From contig NZ_JARQWV010000019.1 in the NCBI RefSeq assembly GCF_029543245.1, positions 1 to 64,000 of the forward strand: 64,000 nt of DNA. The letters are read 5' to 3'. The stretch comes from Caulobacter endophyticus (GTDB taxonomy: Bacteria; Pseudomonadota; Alphaproteobacteria; Caulobacterales; Caulobacteraceae). Positions 8,226-18,273 of the stretch are shown here, one piece after another; positions within the stretch are counted from its first letter, which is position 1, and every line of letters begins with the position of its first letter. Position numbers and translations under genes: made by a program. Under the pieces are notes generated by a model. The model was not told the origin of the DNA. It did not search any database and was given only the letters and a program-made list of their open reading frames with translations.

Positions 8226-8999
8226 ATGCCTGCCTGGGATCCGGACGTCTATTCCCGCTATCGCGCCTATCGCGACCGGCCGGCGCTGGACCTGATGCTG
8301 AAGATCCCGCGCGACCTGGATCCGAAGGAGATCTGGGACCTGGGCTGCGGTCCGGGCGAGCACGCCGCCCTGCTGGCCGCGCGGCATCCGGACGCCGTGG
8401 TCCATGGCCTGGATTCGAGCCCGCAGATGCTGGACCGCGCCAGGGGGCAGGGGGCGGATGTCGACTGGGTGCTGGGCGACATCGACGCCTGGCGGCCGCA
8501 GGTCGCGCCGGACCTGATTTTCACCAACGCCGCGCTGCAATGGCTCGACGGGCACGAGACGCTGTTCCCGCGCCTGCTGGAAAGCCTGGCGCCCGGCGGG
8601 GTGCTGGCCTGCCAGATTCCGCAGGTCGAGGACGCCGGCTGGCGGCGCAGCCTGCGCGAGGTCGCCGGGCAGGGGTCGTGGGCCGGCAAGCTGGCGGCGC
8701 TGGACGGCGTGCGCCAGGGCCACGATCCGCGCGCCTATCACGACTGGCTCTCGCCCCTGGCGTCCGACCTGGATGTCTGGGTGACGACCTATGTCCACGC
8801 CCTGGAGGGCGAGGACCCGATCGTCGACTGGACCTCCGGCACGAGCCTGCGGCCCTATCTGGAGCGGCTGGATCCCGGCGAGGAGACAGCGGCGTTCCTG
8901 GCGGCGTGGCGGGCGCGACTGGCGGTGGATTATCCCCGGCGGGCCGACGGGATCACGCTGCTGCCGTTCACGCGGCTGTTCGTGGTGGCGCGGAGGTAG
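8226..8999 (+). CDS. tam: Trans-aconitate 2-methyltransferase
   Basis: A SAM-dependent class I methyltransferase that esterifies trans-aconitate, a by-product inhibitor of aconitase. Starting at ATG 8226 gives 257 residues beginning MPAWDPDVYSRYRAYRDRPA, which fits the usual Tam start (DWxPxxYxxYxxxRxRPA) and length. Motif I is IWDLGCGPGEHAALLA (about residue 34), with VHGLDSSPQML after it and a DLIFTNAALQWLDGH post-motif. Longer in-frame starts upstream would only add a non-conserved basic stretch. Single gene with no obvious partner; cytoplasmic. Confidence 0.88.
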   Translation: MPAWDPDVYSRYRAYRDRPALDLMLKIPRDLDPKEIWDLGCGPGEHAALLAARHPDAVVHGLDSSPQMLDRARGQGADVDWVLGDIDAWRPQVAPDLIFTNAALQWLDGHETLFPRLLESLAPGGVLACQIPQVEDAGWRRSLREVAGQGSWAGKLAALDGVRQGHDPRAYHDWLSPLASDLDVWVTTYVHALEGEDPIVDWTSGTSLRPYLERLDPGEETAAFLAAWRARLAVDYPRRADGITLLPFTRLFVVARR

Positions 9000-9007
9000 G
9001 GGTGCTG

Positions 9008-9224
9008 ACCCTCTCTCTTTGAGAGAGGGAGGGGCCCATGGCGCAGCCATGGGAGGGTGAGAGGTTACACTCTCTCCGAATGGAGCGCGGCTGGTTGGGT
9101 GTTTTGCAGTAGTCGCGGGATTTCGCCCGTAGTTGAAGGGATCGAGATTTTCCGGCTGACGGTGAAACCTCTCACCCTCCCACCGCTTCGCGGCGGGCCC
9201 CTCCCTCTCTCGAAGAGAGAGGGA
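9008..9224. repeat. Pair of inverted A-type repeats
   Basis: A forward A unit (9008-9067) and an inverted A unit (9165-9224) flank about 97 bp of unrelated sequence. Each unit is CTCTCTCTT-GAGAGAGGGAGGGGCCC plus a variable hairpin plus GGGAGGGTGAGAGG. It lies between convergent genes, as in the composite element at 3031-3352 but with no B unit between. Confidence 0.8.
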
Positions 9225-9231
9225 TCAATAA

Positions 9232-10986
9232 CTACCCCATCTCCGCCAGGCTACTTCTGCGTCGAAGCTGCGTCACTGGAACCTCCAGGCTGTCCAAAGC
9301 CAGGGCGGCGGCTTCGAAGCCTGCGGCCACGGCTGGTTCAAAGGCCCTCCAGTCGCGGATGTCGACGCCTTCGAGCCTTGGCGTGATCAGTACGTCGCTG
9401 GCTTCGCGGCTGGCGGCGAGGTCGCGGCCGGTGGAGACCGTGGCCGCGCGCATCAGCAGGGCGACGATCGGCGGGCCCTTGCGCCATTCGCCCGAGATCA
9501 GCCAGCGCCAGAACGAGGGCGGGGTGACGATGTCGTCGGCTGTGATGCTGCGGCCGCGGGTGACGTCGACGCCGATGATCGGCCCCAGCTGGAAGGCGCG
9601 CATGACGTCGGCGGGGAAGTTTTTCATCACCGCCCCGTCGACCAGCACCATCTCGCCATCGGCCACGGGCGGCAGCACGCCGGGCAGCGAGATCGAGGCC
9701 CGCAGCGCCTGGTGCAGCGGTCCGGTGCGGTGCAGGTGATAGGCCCCCGAGGTCAGGTTCGACGACACGCAGAAGAACGGCAGCCACAGGTCGGCGATGT
9801 CGATGTCGCCGAAGTGCTCGTGCAGGCGCTCCTTGACCTTCTCGCCCCGGGTCATGGCGATCAGGGGAAAGGCGATGTCGTCGAGCGGGCTGGACTCCAC
9901 GAAGGCCTTGCGGATGCGGGTCTCCATCTCGCCGTCGTCCCAGCCCATGGCCAGGCCCGCCGCGACGATGGCGCCCATCGAGGCGCCGCCGACGAAGTCG
10001 ATCGGCACGCCGCGCTCGCGCAGGGCCTGCACGGCGCCGACATGGGCGTAGGCCCGCGCGCCACCGCCGGAGAGAACGAGGCCCACCGATTGGCCGGTGA
10101 GCACCCTGGCCAGGCGCTCGACGTCGGCCAGGCCGTTTTCGCGCAGGTGGAACAGGCGGGCGGCGTCGGTGGCCTCCAGCCAGGCCTGCGAGCCCTGCGG
10201 CCGCCTGGCGCCGGGCGGCTGGATCAGGATCAGGTCGATCAGTCGCTGGGCCTGCAGCGGGCGCGAGGCGTAGGTCGGCAGTTCCCCCGGCGGGGCGCGA
10301 TCGCCGCGCCCGACCCGGAACAATCGGTCGACCTGGCGGCCGACCACGTGCTTCCAGGCCGTCTCGCCCGTCTCGGCGACATACAGCACGAAGTCGTGGG
10401 TGCGCTCGACGCGGCTGAACCACTCGGTGGGGGCCAGCAGGTTCTCGCCGCCCTCGACGGTGACGGCGTAGCCCAGCGAGGCGATGCAGCGGGCGATGCG
10501 CTCGACGATCGGGCGGATCGGCGGGCCGTCGCTGGCGGCGATGAAGCCGTAGACCGAAGGATCGCCGATCGAGGCGTGGGCGCCGGCCTGGCGGGCGCGA
10601 CGGATCATCAGGCGCGACAGCTCGATCATCACGTCGGGGTCCTGCTCCACCGCCTCGAAAAAGGCCGTGCGGGGCAGGGCCAGGACCTCGGAATCGCGCA
10701 GGGCCACCATGTGGGCCGAGTGCGGGGCGCCGGCGATCATCGCCATCTCGCCGGCCGGCTCGCCTGGACGGATCACGCCCAGGAACTGCGGCTCCTGGCC
10801 TTCTTCGCGCCTGAAGGCTCCTAGGCGGCCGGTGCGCAGGAAGTAGAGGTGGTCGGAGGCCTCGCCGGGCGCATAGAGTAGGGAGCCGCCGGGCAGGGAG
10901 AACCAGGCGGCGTCGCCCTCGCGCCCTTCGCGCGCGAACAGCCGGGCCAGGGCCGTGTCGGCCATGAAGTAGGGTAGGGTGACCAC
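9232..10986 (-). CDS. Patatin-like phospholipase with cyclic-nucleotide-binding domain
   Basis: A 584-residue protein of the NTE/RssA type. Residues about 8-125 form a CRP-like cNMP-binding domain (GGSLLYAPGEASDHLYFLRTGRLGAF). The patatin domain starts near 301 with the oxyanion motif SGGGARAYAHVGA, has the nucleophile elbow GASMG (Ser336) and the catalytic Asp in VDGAV (Asp450). It should hydrolyse phospholipid or lysophospholipid acyl esters at the membrane. Whether it truly binds a cyclic nucleotide cannot be told. The GTG start at 10986 is followed by an ATG at 10965 that could be the real start. Confidence 0.88.
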   Translation of the reverse strand: MVTLPYFMADTALARLFAREGREGDAAWFSLPGGSLLYAPGEASDHLYFLRTGRLGAFRREEGQEPQFLGVIRPGEPAGEMAMIAGAPHSAHMVALRDSEVLALPRTAFFEAVEQDPDVMIELSRLMIRRARQAGAHASIGDPSVYGFIAASDGPPIRPIVERIARCIASLGYAVTVEGGENLLAPTEWFSRVERTHDFVLYVAETGETAWKHVVGRQVDRLFRVGRGDRAPPGELPTYASRPLQAQRLIDLILIQPPGARRPQGSQAWLEATDAARLFHLRENGLADVERLARVLTGQSVGLVLSGGGARAYAHVGAVQALRERGVPIDFVGGASMGAIVAAGLAMGWDDGEMETRIRKAFVESSPLDDIAFPLIAMTRGEKVKERLHEHFGDIDIADLWLPFFCVSSNLTSGAYHLHRTGPLHQALRASISLPGVLPPVADGEMVLVDGAVMKNFPADVMRAFQLGPIIGVDVTRGRSITADDIVTPPSFWRWLISGEWRKGPPIVALLMRAATVSTGRDLAASREASDVLITPRLEGVDIRDWRAFEPAVAAGFEAAALALDSLEVPVTQLRRRSSLAEMG

Positions 10987-11078
10987 GGGACGGACGCTAA
11001 ACGGAACCGGCGAGCTTTGCCAATGAGGGTGAAATATCGCCGCTTTCGAATGGAAACGGAAAAGGCTATGCCTCGCTT

Positions 11079-12671
11079 ATGCCGAAGCTGAACACGCTTA
11101 TTGACAAGAACAGCGCTTCGTTCGCGAAAAACGCTGCCCACAACACGGCCCTGGTGGAGGAACTGCGCGAAAGGGTCGCGACCGCGGCCCTGGGCGGCTC
11201 GGAGAGCGCCCGCAGCAAGCACGCCGCCCGTGGCAAGCTGCTGCCCCGCGAACGGGTGGAGCGCCTGCTCGATCCGGGCTCGCCGTTCCTGGAGATCGGC
11301 CAGCTGGCCGCCTTCGACCTGTACAAGGGCGAGGCGCCCGGCGCGGGGATCATCGCCGGCATCGGCCGGGTGTCGGGCCGCGAGGTGATGATCGTGGCCA
11401 ACGACGCCACGGTGAAGGGCGGCGCCTATTTCCCGATGACGGTGAAGAAGCACCTGCGCGCCCAGGAGATCGCCGAGCAGAACCGCCTGCCGTGCGTCTA
11501 TCTGGTCGACAGCGGCGGCGCGAACCTACCCCACCAGGCCGAGGTGTTCCCCGACCGCGACCACTTCGGCCGCATCTTCTTCAACCAGGCGCGAATGAGC
11601 GCCCGGGGCATCGCCCAGATCGCCTGCGTCATGGGCTCGTGCACGGCCGGCGGCGCCTATGTGCCGGCGATGAGCGACGAGACCGTCATCGTGCGCGAGC
11701 AGGGCACCATCTTCCTGGCCGGCCCGCCGCTGGTGAAGGCCGCGACCGGCGAGGTCATCTCGGCCGAGGAACTGGGCGGCGCCGACACCCACGGCCGCCG
11801 CTCGGGCGTCGTGGACCACGTGGCCGACGACGACGAGCACGCGCTGGAGATCGTCCGCTCGATCGTCGCCAACCTGAACGCCGAGAAACGGCACGAGGCG
11901 GTGATCGCCGACGCCGAGCCGCCGCTCTACGATCCCGAAGACATCTACGGCGTCGTGCCGACCGACGTGCGCGCGCCCTACGACGTGCGCGAGGTGATCG
12001 CCCGCATCGTCGACGGCTCCAAGTTCGACGAGTTCAAGGCGCTGTACGGCACGACCCTGGTCTGCGGCTTCGCCCGCATCTGGGGCCAGCCGGTGGCGAT
12101 CCTGGCCAACAACGGCGTGCTGTTCTCGGAAAGCGCGCTGAAGGGCGCGCACTTCATCGAGCTGGCCTGCAAGCGCAAGATCCCGCTGGTGTTCCTGCAG
12201 AACATCTCGGGCTTCATGGTCGGCGGCAAGTACGAGGCCGGCGGCATCGCCAAGGACGGCGCCAAGCTGGTGACGGCCGTGGCCAGCGCGGAGGTGCCGA
12301 AGTTCACGGTGCTGATCGGCGGCAGCTTCGGGGCCGGCAACTACGGCATGTGCGGCCGGGCCTACAGCCCGCGCTTCCTCTTCACCTGGCCCAATTCGCG
12401 GATCTCGGTGATGGGCGGCGAGCAGGCCGCCAGCGTGCTGGCCACCGTCCACCGCGACGCCGCCACCTGGACCGACGAAGAGGCCGAGGCCTTCAAGGCC
12501 CCGATCCGCCAGCGCTACGAGGACGAGGGCAATCCGTACCACGCCACCTCGCGGCTGTGGGACGACGGGATCATTGATCCGGCTCAAACCCGAGACGTGC
12601 TGGGCCTGGCCATATCGGCCAGCCTGAACGCGCCGATTCCGGAGACGACCTTCGGCGTCTTCAGGATGTGA
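11079..12671 (+). CDS. liuB: Methylcrotonyl-CoA carboxylase, carboxyltransferase (beta) subunit
   Basis: A 530-residue biotin-dependent carboxyltransferase of the PccB/MccB family. Visible markers are [42 protein letters not shown], the acyl-CoA site [17 protein letters not shown], and [20 protein letters not shown]. The SGGANLP(H/L)Q and NYGMCGRAY(S/D)PR forms favour methylcrotonyl-CoA over propionyl-CoA. The enoyl-CoA hydratase next to it supports leucine degradation. The biotin carboxylase alpha subunit and isovaleryl-CoA dehydrogenase, often in the same cluster, are absent here. Confidence 0.87.
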   Translation: MPKLNTLIDKNSASFAKNAAHNTALVEELRERVATAALGGSESARSKHAARGKLLPRERVERLLDPGSPFLEIGQLAAFDLYKGEAPGAGIIAGIGRVSGREVMIVANDATVKGGAYFPMTVKKHLRAQEIAEQNRLPCVYLVDSGGANLPHQAEVFPDRDHFGRIFFNQARMSARGIAQIACVMGSCTAGGAYVPAMSDETVIVREQGTIFLAGPPLVKAATGEVISAEELGGADTHGRRSGVVDHVADDDEHALEIVRSIVANLNAEKRHEAVIADAEPPLYDPEDIYGVVPTDVRAPYDVREVIARIVDGSKFDEFKALYGTTLVCGFARIWGQPVAILANNGVLFSESALKGAHFIELACKRKIPLVFLQNISGFMVGGKYEAGGIAKDGAKLVTAVASAEVPKFTVLIGGSFGAGNYGMCGRAYSPRFLFTWPNSRISVMGGEQAASVLATVHRDAATWTDEEAEAFKAPIRQRYEDEGNPYHATSRLWDDGIIDPAQTRDVLGLAISASLNAPIPETTFGVFRM

Positions 12672-12734
12672 CCGTGCAAGCGGAACCTCTGCTTTGGGCG
12701 TACCATTAGACTTCCGATTAGAAGGAGCGTGCTC

Positions 12735-13571
12735 ATGACCAACCCCATCGCCGACCCGATCGTCGAGGTGCCGGACACCGACGCCATGAGCCCGCTGGTC
12801 CACATGGACTCCACGCCCGAAGGGGCGGTGACGGTGTGGATCAACCGGCCTGAGAAGAAGAACGCCTTCGACGGCGAGACCATCGCCGCTCTGGCTCAGG
12901 CGTTCGAGACCCTGCACGGGGCCGAGGGCGTGCGGATCGTGTTCCTGCGCGGCGTGGGCGGCACGTTCTGCGCCGGCGCGGATCTGGAATGGATGGCCGC
13001 CGCGGCCGAGTGGGACGAGGACGACAACCGCGCCGACGCCCTGGAGCTGGCGCGGATGCTTAAGGCCCTGCACGACATTCCGGCCCTGACCGTGGCCCTG
13101 GTCGAGGGCGCGGCCTTCGGCGGCGGCGCCGGCCTGGTGGCCGCCTGCGACCACGCGCTGGCCACGGCGGATGCGAAGTTCGCCTTCTCGGAGGTGAAGC
13201 TGGGCCTGACCCCGGCCACCATCAGCCCGTACGTGATCGCCGCCCTGGGTCCGCGCACCTCCAAGCTTTTGTTCGCCACCGGCCGGGTGTTCGACGCCGA
13301 CGCGGCCTGGAGCTACGGCCTGGTCGACGAGGTGTTCGACGACGTCGAGGGCCTGGTCGCGGCGCAGGACGCTCTGATCGAGGAAGTGGTCGTCTGCGCC
13401 CCGGGCGCGATCGGCGACGCCAAGGCGCTGGTCAACGACTTCGCCTTCGAGAAGATCGATCGCGGCCTGATCGACGACAGCGCCCGCCGCATCGCCCGCC
13501 GCCGGGTCTCTGACGAGGGTCAGGAAGGCGTGCGAGCGTTCCTGGCCAAGCGCAAGCCGGGCTGGATCTGA
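12735..13571 (+). CDS. Enoyl-CoA hydratase, probably methylglutaconyl-CoA hydratase
   Basis: A 278-residue crotonase-fold protein. It has INRPEKKNAFDGETI, the oxyanion-hole segments GTFCAGADLEWM and EGAAFGGGAGLVAACDHALA, and a second acidic residue in FSEVKLGLTPATISPYV. The start ATG 12735 has AAGGAG at 12723-12727; a GTG two codons earlier is less likely. Its position 63 bases after the methylcrotonyl-CoA carboxylase beta gene, and the family's place in leucine catabolism (LiuC), suggest hydration of 3-methylglutaconyl-CoA. Substrate assignment is inferred from context. Confidence 0.82.
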   Translation: MTNPIADPIVEVPDTDAMSPLVHMDSTPEGAVTVWINRPEKKNAFDGETIAALAQAFETLHGAEGVRIVFLRGVGGTFCAGADLEWMAAAAEWDEDDNRADALELARMLKALHDIPALTVALVEGAAFGGGAGLVAACDHALATADAKFAFSEVKLGLTPATISPYVIAALGPRTSKLLFATGRVFDADAAWSYGLVDEVFDDVEGLVAAQDALIEEVVVCAPGAIGDAKALVNDFAFEKIDRGLIDDSARRIARRRVSDEGQEGVRAFLAKRKPGWI

Positions 13572-13580
13572 AGCTTTCTT

Positions 13581-13748
13581 GATCCCTCTCCCCTTGCGGG
13601 AGAGGGTGGCCTCGCGGAGCGAGGTCGGGTGAGGGGTCGATGATCGGCGCCGCTGCGGCGGCGGTGCGACTGGTCGCGGCGACTGGTTTTGAGAGACCCC
13701 TCATCCGTCGCCTTTCGGCGACACCTTCTCCCGCAAGGGGAGAAGGGG
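13581..13748. repeat. Paired C-type palindromic repeat
   Basis: The left half, CCCTCTCCCCTTGCGGGAGAGGG followed by the hairpin CTCGCGGAGCGAG and GTGAGGGGTC, faces a right half GACCCCTCATCC plus GTCGCCTTTCGGCGAC plus CTTCTCCCGCAAGGGGAGAAGG. The same pair recurs at 46755-46919. It separates the hydratase from hisD. Confidence 0.85.
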
Positions 13749-13796
13749 ACGTCAAATGTCCCTTGCCCCCGCCGTAAAAACGCGCATCTAGGCGCC

Positions 13797-15083
13797 ATGC
13801 GCCGGTTTGACTTTTCCAGCCCCGACTTCGCCCAGGCCTTCAAGGCCTTCCTCGACGAGCGCCGCGGTTCGCCCGCCGACGTCGACGCCGCGGCCGCCGA
13901 TGTGCTGGAGGCCGTGCGACACGGCGGTCTCGACGCCGTGCTCGACTACACCCGCCGCTTCGACAAGGTTGAGCTGACGCCCGACACCGTGCGCGTCACC
14001 GCCGAAGAGATCGAGGCGGGCGCCGCCGAGTGCTCGCAGGATGTTCGCGAGGCCATCGCCTTCGCCGCCAAACGCATCCGCGCCTATCACAGCCGCCAGC
14101 GTCCGGCCGACCAGGCCTGGACCGACGAGGCCGGCGTCGAGCTGGGCTGGCGCTGGACGCCGCTGGAGGCCGTGGGCGTCTACGTGCCCGGCGGCCGCGC
14201 GGCCTATCCCTCGACCGTGCTGATGAACGCCGTGCCGGCCCAGGTGGCGGGCGTCGACCGCATCGCCATGGTCACCCCGCCCGGCAAGCTGCAGCCGGCG
14301 GTGCTGGCGGCGGCCAAGGAAGCCGGCGTCACCGAGATCTGGCGCGTGGGCGGGGCCCAGGCCGTGGCCGCCCTGGCCTATGGGGCCGGCCCCATCCTGT
14401 CGGTCGACAAGATCGTCGGTCCCGGCAACGCCTATGTCACCGCCGCCAAGCGCCGCCTGTACGGCGTGGTCGGCATCGACGCCCTGGCCGGTCCGTCGGA
14501 GATCGTCGTGGTCGCCGACGCCCAGAACAATCCCGACTGGATCGCCGCCGACCTGCTCAGCCAGGCCGAGCACGACCCGGCCGCCCAGTCGATCCTGATC
14601 ACCGACGATGAAGCCTTCGCCGCCGCCGTCGAGGCCGCAGTGGCCGAGCGCCTGAAGACCCTGTCGACCGGGCAGGACGCCGCCGCCTCGTGGCGCGACC
14701 ACGGCGCGGTGATCATCGCCCCGCTGGACGAGAGCCCGGCCCTGGTGGACGCCATCGCCCCCGAGCACGTCGAGTTCGCCATGGAGAACCCGGAGGCCCT
14801 GTCGGACCGGGTGCGCCACGCCGGCGCGATCTTCCTGGGCCGCCTGACGCCGGAAGCCATCGGCGACTACGTGGCCGGCTCCAACCACGTGCTGCCCACC
14901 AGCCGCGCGGCGCGCTTCCAGTCGGGCCTGTCGATCTACGACTTCATCAAGCGCACCTCGATCGTGAAGTGCGACGCGGCCTCGTTCGGCATCCTGGGTC
15001 CGCACACCGCGGCGCTGGCGGAGGCCGAAGGCCTGCCGGCCCACGCCTTGTCGGCATCCATTCGGTTGCCTTCGAAGGGCTGA
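13797..15083 (+). CDS. hisD: Histidinol dehydrogenase
   Basis: A 428-residue enzyme for the last two steps of histidine synthesis, oxidising L-histidinol to histidine with NAD and zinc. The start ATG 13797 gives [11 protein letters not shown]. Family motifs are [34 protein letters not shown], the long [16 protein letters not shown], and [11 protein letters not shown] with the zinc-binding Gln and His. The catalytic pair lies in APEHVEFA, and [11 protein letters not shown] is near the end. It begins a cluster with UPF0262, a phosphatase, infA, maf and others, and no further his genes are adjacent. Confidence 0.97.
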   Translation: MRRFDFSSPDFAQAFKAFLDERRGSPADVDAAAADVLEAVRHGGLDAVLDYTRRFDKVELTPDTVRVTAEEIEAGAAECSQDVREAIAFAAKRIRAYHSRQRPADQAWTDEAGVELGWRWTPLEAVGVYVPGGRAAYPSTVLMNAVPAQVAGVDRIAMVTPPGKLQPAVLAAAKEAGVTEIWRVGGAQAVAALAYGAGPILSVDKIVGPGNAYVTAAKRRLYGVVGIDALAGPSEIVVVADAQNNPDWIAADLLSQAEHDPAAQSILITDDEAFAAAVEAAVAERLKTLSTGQDAAASWRDHGAVIIAPLDESPALVDAIAPEHVEFAMENPEALSDRVRHAGAIFLGRLTPEAIGDYVAGSNHVLPTSRAARFQSGLSIYDFIKRTSIVKCDAASFGILGPHTAALAEAEGLPAHALSASIRLPSKG

Positions 15084-15103
15084 CAGGCAAATCTCGCCGT
15101 ACG

Positions 15104-15577
15104 ATGTCAGACGCGCCCAAGCACTTCCTGAAGACGATCGCCATCGACGAGGATTCGCTGGCCGCGGCCTCGCGCGACCAGGAGCAGGAGCGCCAGGTCG
15201 CGATCTTCGACCTGCTGGACGAGAACTATTTCGAGCCGGCCGAGGCGCAGGGCGGTCCCTATGACCTGAAGCTGTCGCTGATCGAGAACCGCCTGGCGCT
15301 CGACATCGCCGGCGGCGGCTACGAGAAGCGGCACCTGCTGTCGCTGTCGCCGTTCCGCGGGGTGATCCGCGACTACTTCATGATCTGCGACAGCTACTAC
15401 CAGGCGATCCGCAACTCGACGCCCCAGCAGATCGAGGCCTTGGACATGGGCAGGCGCGGCCTGCACAACGAAGGCTCGGCCCTGCTGCGCGAGCGGCTGG
15501 ACGGCAAGGTGAAGACCGATCTCGACACGGCCCGGCGCCTTTTCACCCTGATCTGCGCGCTGCACTGGCGGGGCTGA
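15104..15577 (+). CDS. UPF0262 family protein
   Basis: A 157-residue protein with the conserved alphaproteobacterial UPF0262 pattern: [70 protein letters not shown], and the end [14 protein letters not shown]. The biochemical role is not known. It lies 20 bases after hisD and 2 bases before the phosphatase gene, so the three genes are probably one transcript. This neighbourhood is a conserved one in the group. Confidence 0.9.
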   Translation: MSDAPKHFLKTIAIDEDSLAAASRDQEQERQVAIFDLLDENYFEPAEAQGGPYDLKLSLIENRLALDIAGGGYEKRHLLSLSPFRGVIRDYFMICDSYYQAIRNSTPQQIEALDMGRRGLHNEGSALLRERLDGKVKTDLDTARRLFTLICALHWRG

Positions 15578-15579
15578 TC

Positions 15580-16038
15580 GTGGTCGATCTGCCCGATGCG
15601 GTGCTGTTCACCTGCAACTACAACCGCGTGCGCTCGCCGATGGCCGAGGCGCTGTTCAAGCGCTTCTACGGCACCCGGGCCTATGTCGACTCGTGCGGCC
15701 TCAAGCCGGATCCGGCGGGGGAGGGGATCGACCCCTTCGTGGTGGCGGTGATGGACGAGATGGGCGTCGACGTGGCCGCCCATCAGCCCAAGACCTTCGA
15801 CGAGCTGGAGGACGACAGCTTCGACGTCGTCGTCTCGCTGACGCCCGAGGCCCAGCACCGGGCGGTGGAGCTGTCGCGCGATCGCGCCGTCGAGATCGAG
15901 TACTGGCCCACCCACGATCCGACCCTGGTGAACGACGGTTCGCGCGACGCCATGCTGGCGGCCTATCGCGAGGTTCGCGACACGCTTTCGGCCGCGATTC
16001 GCGCACGGTTCGGGACACCATCGACGTTCGGGGGGTGA
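15580..16038 (+). CDS. Low-molecular-weight protein phosphatase family protein
   Basis: A 152-residue protein of the low-MW phosphotyrosine phosphatase / arsenate reductase fold. The P-loop is CNYNRVRS (C-X5-R-S, Cys12 to Ser19), near the N-terminus as expected. The general-acid Asp is in WPTHDPT near residue 111. The GTG start lies 2 bases after the preceding stop. The second P-loop residue differs from the classical CxGNxxRS, so the substrate (phosphotyrosine, arsenate or other) is open. Confidence 0.85.
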   Translation: MVDLPDAVLFTCNYNRVRSPMAEALFKRFYGTRAYVDSCGLKPDPAGEGIDPFVVAVMDEMGVDVAAHQPKTFDELEDDSFDVVVSLTPEAQHRAVELSRDRAVEIEYWPTHDPTLVNDGSRDAMLAAYREVRDTLSAAIRARFGTPSTFGG

Positions 16039-16136
16039 ATGCGCTATAAGCCCCGCCTCGCAGCCGCGGCTCGCGTCACGACTCGTTTTCGGGTCGCGCG
16101 GGCCGCGTTGCTATTGAACCCCTGTTGAGAGGCCTG

Positions 16137-16355
16137 ATGGCTAAGGAAGAACTGCTCGAGTTTCCCGGCACGGTCAGCGAACTGCTGCCCAACGCCACCT
16201 TCCGCGTGAAGCTCGAGAACGATCACGAGATCATCGCCCACACCGCCGGCAAGATGCGCAAGAACCGCATCCGCGTGCTGGCCGGCGACAAGGTGCTCGT
16301 TGAAATGACGCCCTACGACCTGACCAAGGGCCGTATCACCTACCGCTTCAAGTAA
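16137..16355 (+). CDS. infA: Translation initiation factor IF-1
   Basis: A 72-residue single OB-fold protein of exactly the usual IF-1 length. It begins [22 protein letters not shown] and contains the RNA-binding strand pattern [28 protein letters not shown], ending GRITYRFK. It binds the 30S A site during initiation. GAGAGG lies before the ATG. The maf gene follows after 13 bases. Confidence 0.98.
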   Translation: MAKEELLEFPGTVSELLPNATFRVKLENDHEIIAHTAGKMRKNRIRVLAGDKVLVEMTPYDLTKGRITYRFK

Positions 16356-16368
16356 GCCGGGCGCGCAC

Positions 16369-16968
16369 ATGACGGTCGCCCAGCCTTCGCTGGTCCTGGC
16401 CAGTGCGAGCCCCCGGCGCTTGGACCTGTTGGCCCAGGTCGGCGTAACCCCCGACCGGGTCGATCCCGCCGACATCGACGAGTCGCCCCTGCGCGACGAG
16501 ACCCCGCGCCGCCATGCCCTGCGCCTGGCGCAGGAGAAGGCGCGCGCCGTCGCCGCCCGCTCGCCGGGCGACTTCGTGCTGGCCGCCGACACCGTGGTGG
16601 CCGTCGGCCGCCGCATCCTGCCCAAGGCCGAGACCGAGGCCGATGTCCGTTATTGCCTGAAGCTGCTGACCGGCCGCGCTCACAAGGTGCTGACCGGCGT
16701 TGCGCTGATCGGTCCGGACGGGACGCTGAGCTCGCGGGTGATCGAGACGCGGGTGGTGTTCAAGCGCCTGTCCGACAGTGAATTCGAATCCTATGTCGCG
16801 AGCGGGCAGTGGCGCGGCAAGGCCGGCGGCTACGGCGTGCAGGGCGTGGCGGGCGGCTTCATCGTCGACCTTCAGGGCTCCTATCCCAGCGTGGTCGGCC
16901 TGCCGCTTTACGAGACGCTGTGCATGCTGGAAGGCAAGGGCTGGACCCGCCGCGAGGCCGCCGCATGA
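16369..16968 (+). CDS. maf: Maf-family nucleoside triphosphate pyrophosphatase
   Basis: A 199-residue protein that hydrolyses non-canonical or selected NTPs to NMP and pyrophosphate. Motifs are LASASPRRLDLL at residues 9-20 (phosphate-binding), a conserved LAADTVVAVG with the catalytic Asp, and GKAGGYGVQGVAGGFI. The stop overlaps the next ATG. It lies between infA and an RNase E/G-like gene, as is common in alphaproteobacteria. The exact nucleotide preference cannot be read from the sequence. Confidence 0.93.
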   Translation: MTVAQPSLVLASASPRRLDLLAQVGVTPDRVDPADIDESPLRDETPRRHALRLAQEKARAVAARSPGDFVLAADTVVAVGRRILPKAETEADVRYCLKLLTGRAHKVLTGVALIGPDGTLSSRVIETRVVFKRLSDSEFESYVASGQWRGKAGGYGVQGVAGGFIVDLQGSYPSVVGLPLYETLCMLEGKGWTRREAAA

Positions 16969-18005
16969 GCGAGCGCCGCGCATACCTCTACAGGGGCGTC
17001 GGCGAGACCGTCGGCGTCGTCACCCTGGACGGCCGGCCCGAGCGGCTGATCGTGCAGTGGCCGGGCGATGATCCGCTGGACGCCGAGGGCGTGCGCGGCG
17101 TGGCCCGGGTGAAATCCGTCGAGCGCGCCTTCGGGGCCGCCTTCGTGGCCCTGCCGGGCGGCGCCGACGTGCTACTGCCGATCAAGCCCGACATGCCCAA
17201 GCTGGTGCAGGGCGGCCTGGTCGAGATCGAGATCCGCACCGCCTCGCGCGCCGACAAGTCGGCCGTGGCCCGTTTCATCGGTGAAGGGGAGGGGGAGCCG
17301 CGCGTGCTGGCCGCCGCCCCGACGCTCGAGGAGCATCTGCGCCATTATGTGAAGGCCGGATCGCCGTCCACGGGCGAGCGCGCCCTGGAGGCGGTGGAAG
17401 CCGCCGAGGCCGATATTCTGGAGACCGTCTTCGCCCTGCCGGGCGGCGGCGACGTCGCCATCGAGACCACCCGGGCCTTGACCTCGGTCGACGTCGACCT
17501 GGGCGGCCGGGAGGGCGACGCCAAGCGCGCCGCCCGCCAGGCCAACATGGCGGCGATCGGGGTCTCGGCCCGGGTGCTGCGCCTGAAGGGGCTCGGTGGG
17601 CTGGTGGTGTTCGACCTGGTGGGGCGCGGCCATGACGGCCAGGCCCTGACCACGGCGGCCCGCAACGCTTTTGCGCCCGACAATCCCGGCGTGGCGATCG
17701 GGGCGATCAGCAAGTTCGGCGCGCTGGAGATGGCCCTGCCGCGTCGTTCGCGGCCGGTGATGGAGCGCCTGGCCGACGCCAGGGGCGCCTGGACCGCGCC
17801 CTACGCCGCGCGCCGCCTGGCGCGGGCCCTGGAGCGGGAAGGGCGGGCCGATCCTGGCGGTCGCCTGGCCGCTCGCTGCGCGCCCGCCGTGCTGGAGGCC
17901 TTCGCCGAGCTCGACGCGGGCCTGGCCGAGCGCCTGGGCCGCCGTTTCACCGTCTCGGCCGAGCCCGGCTGGAGCAACGATCGCATCGAGGTGTCTCCGG
18001 CATGA
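16965..18005 (+). CDS. Ribonuclease E/G-like protein
   Basis: A 346-residue protein related to the catalytic half of RNase E/G, overlapping maf by 4 bases. The S1-like N-terminal part is present (AFVALPGGADVLLPIKPDMPKLVQGG). The two metal-binding aspartates are likely those in SVDVDLGG and LVVFDLVGRG, matching the family's SIDINS and GLIVIDF. It is shorter than RNase G (about 490 residues), and no CxxC zinc link is visible, so oligomer form and activity may differ. The following yacG overlaps its stop. Confidence 0.8.
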   Translation: MSERRAYLYRGVGETVGVVTLDGRPERLIVQWPGDDPLDAEGVRGVARVKSVERAFGAAFVALPGGADVLLPIKPDMPKLVQGGLVEIEIRTASRADKSAVARFIGEGEGEPRVLAAAPTLEEHLRHYVKAGSPSTGERALEAVEAAEADILETVFALPGGGDVAIETTRALTSVDVDLGGREGDAKRAARQANMAAIGVSARVLRLKGLGGLVVFDLVGRGHDGQALTTAARNAFAPDNPGVAIGAISKFGALEMALPRRSRPVMERLADARGAWTAPYAARRLARALEREGRADPGGRLAARCAPAVLEAFAELDAGLAERLGRRFTVSAEPGWSNDRIEVSPA

Positions 18006-18172
18006 GCAGCGCCTGTCCCATCTGCGGCAAGCCCGCCCAGGACGCCACGCGTCCGTTCTGTTCCAAGCGCTGCGCGGACGTCGACCTGCAGCGCTGGCTG
18101 TCGGATCGCTACGTCGTGCCGGGCGGCCAGGACGACGAGGAAAACCCTCCATCCACAGACTTCGACAATTAG
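18002..18172 (+). CDS. yacG: YacG-type zinc-binding protein (gyrase inhibitor family)
   Basis: A 56-residue zinc protein. Two cysteine pairs, CPICGKP and FCSKRC, are followed by the conserved DVDLQRWLSDRYVVPG. In E. coli YacG binds GyrB and inhibits gyrase; the role here is inferred by family. The start overlaps the RNase E/G-like stop (ATGA). A terminator follows, closing the hisD-to-yacG cluster. Confidence 0.93.
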   Translation: MSSACPICGKPAQDATRPFCSKRCADVDLQRWLSDRYVVPGGQDDEENPPSTDFDN

Positions 18173-18178
18173 TCGAAA

Positions 18179-18209
18179 AGGCCGCTGGACAAGCCCAGCG
18201 GCCTCTCTT
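18179..18209 (+). terminator. Terminator after yacG
   Basis: AGGCCGCTGG-ACAAG-CCCAGCGGCCT followed by CTCTT, seven bases past the yacG stop. It separates the operon from tRNA-Phe. Confidence 0.8.
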
Positions 18210-18273
18210 ATAGACCCCCTCCTCGCCGCAGGGCGAGGCCTGAAGCGGCCTTCACCGCTTCGAAGGCCCAAGG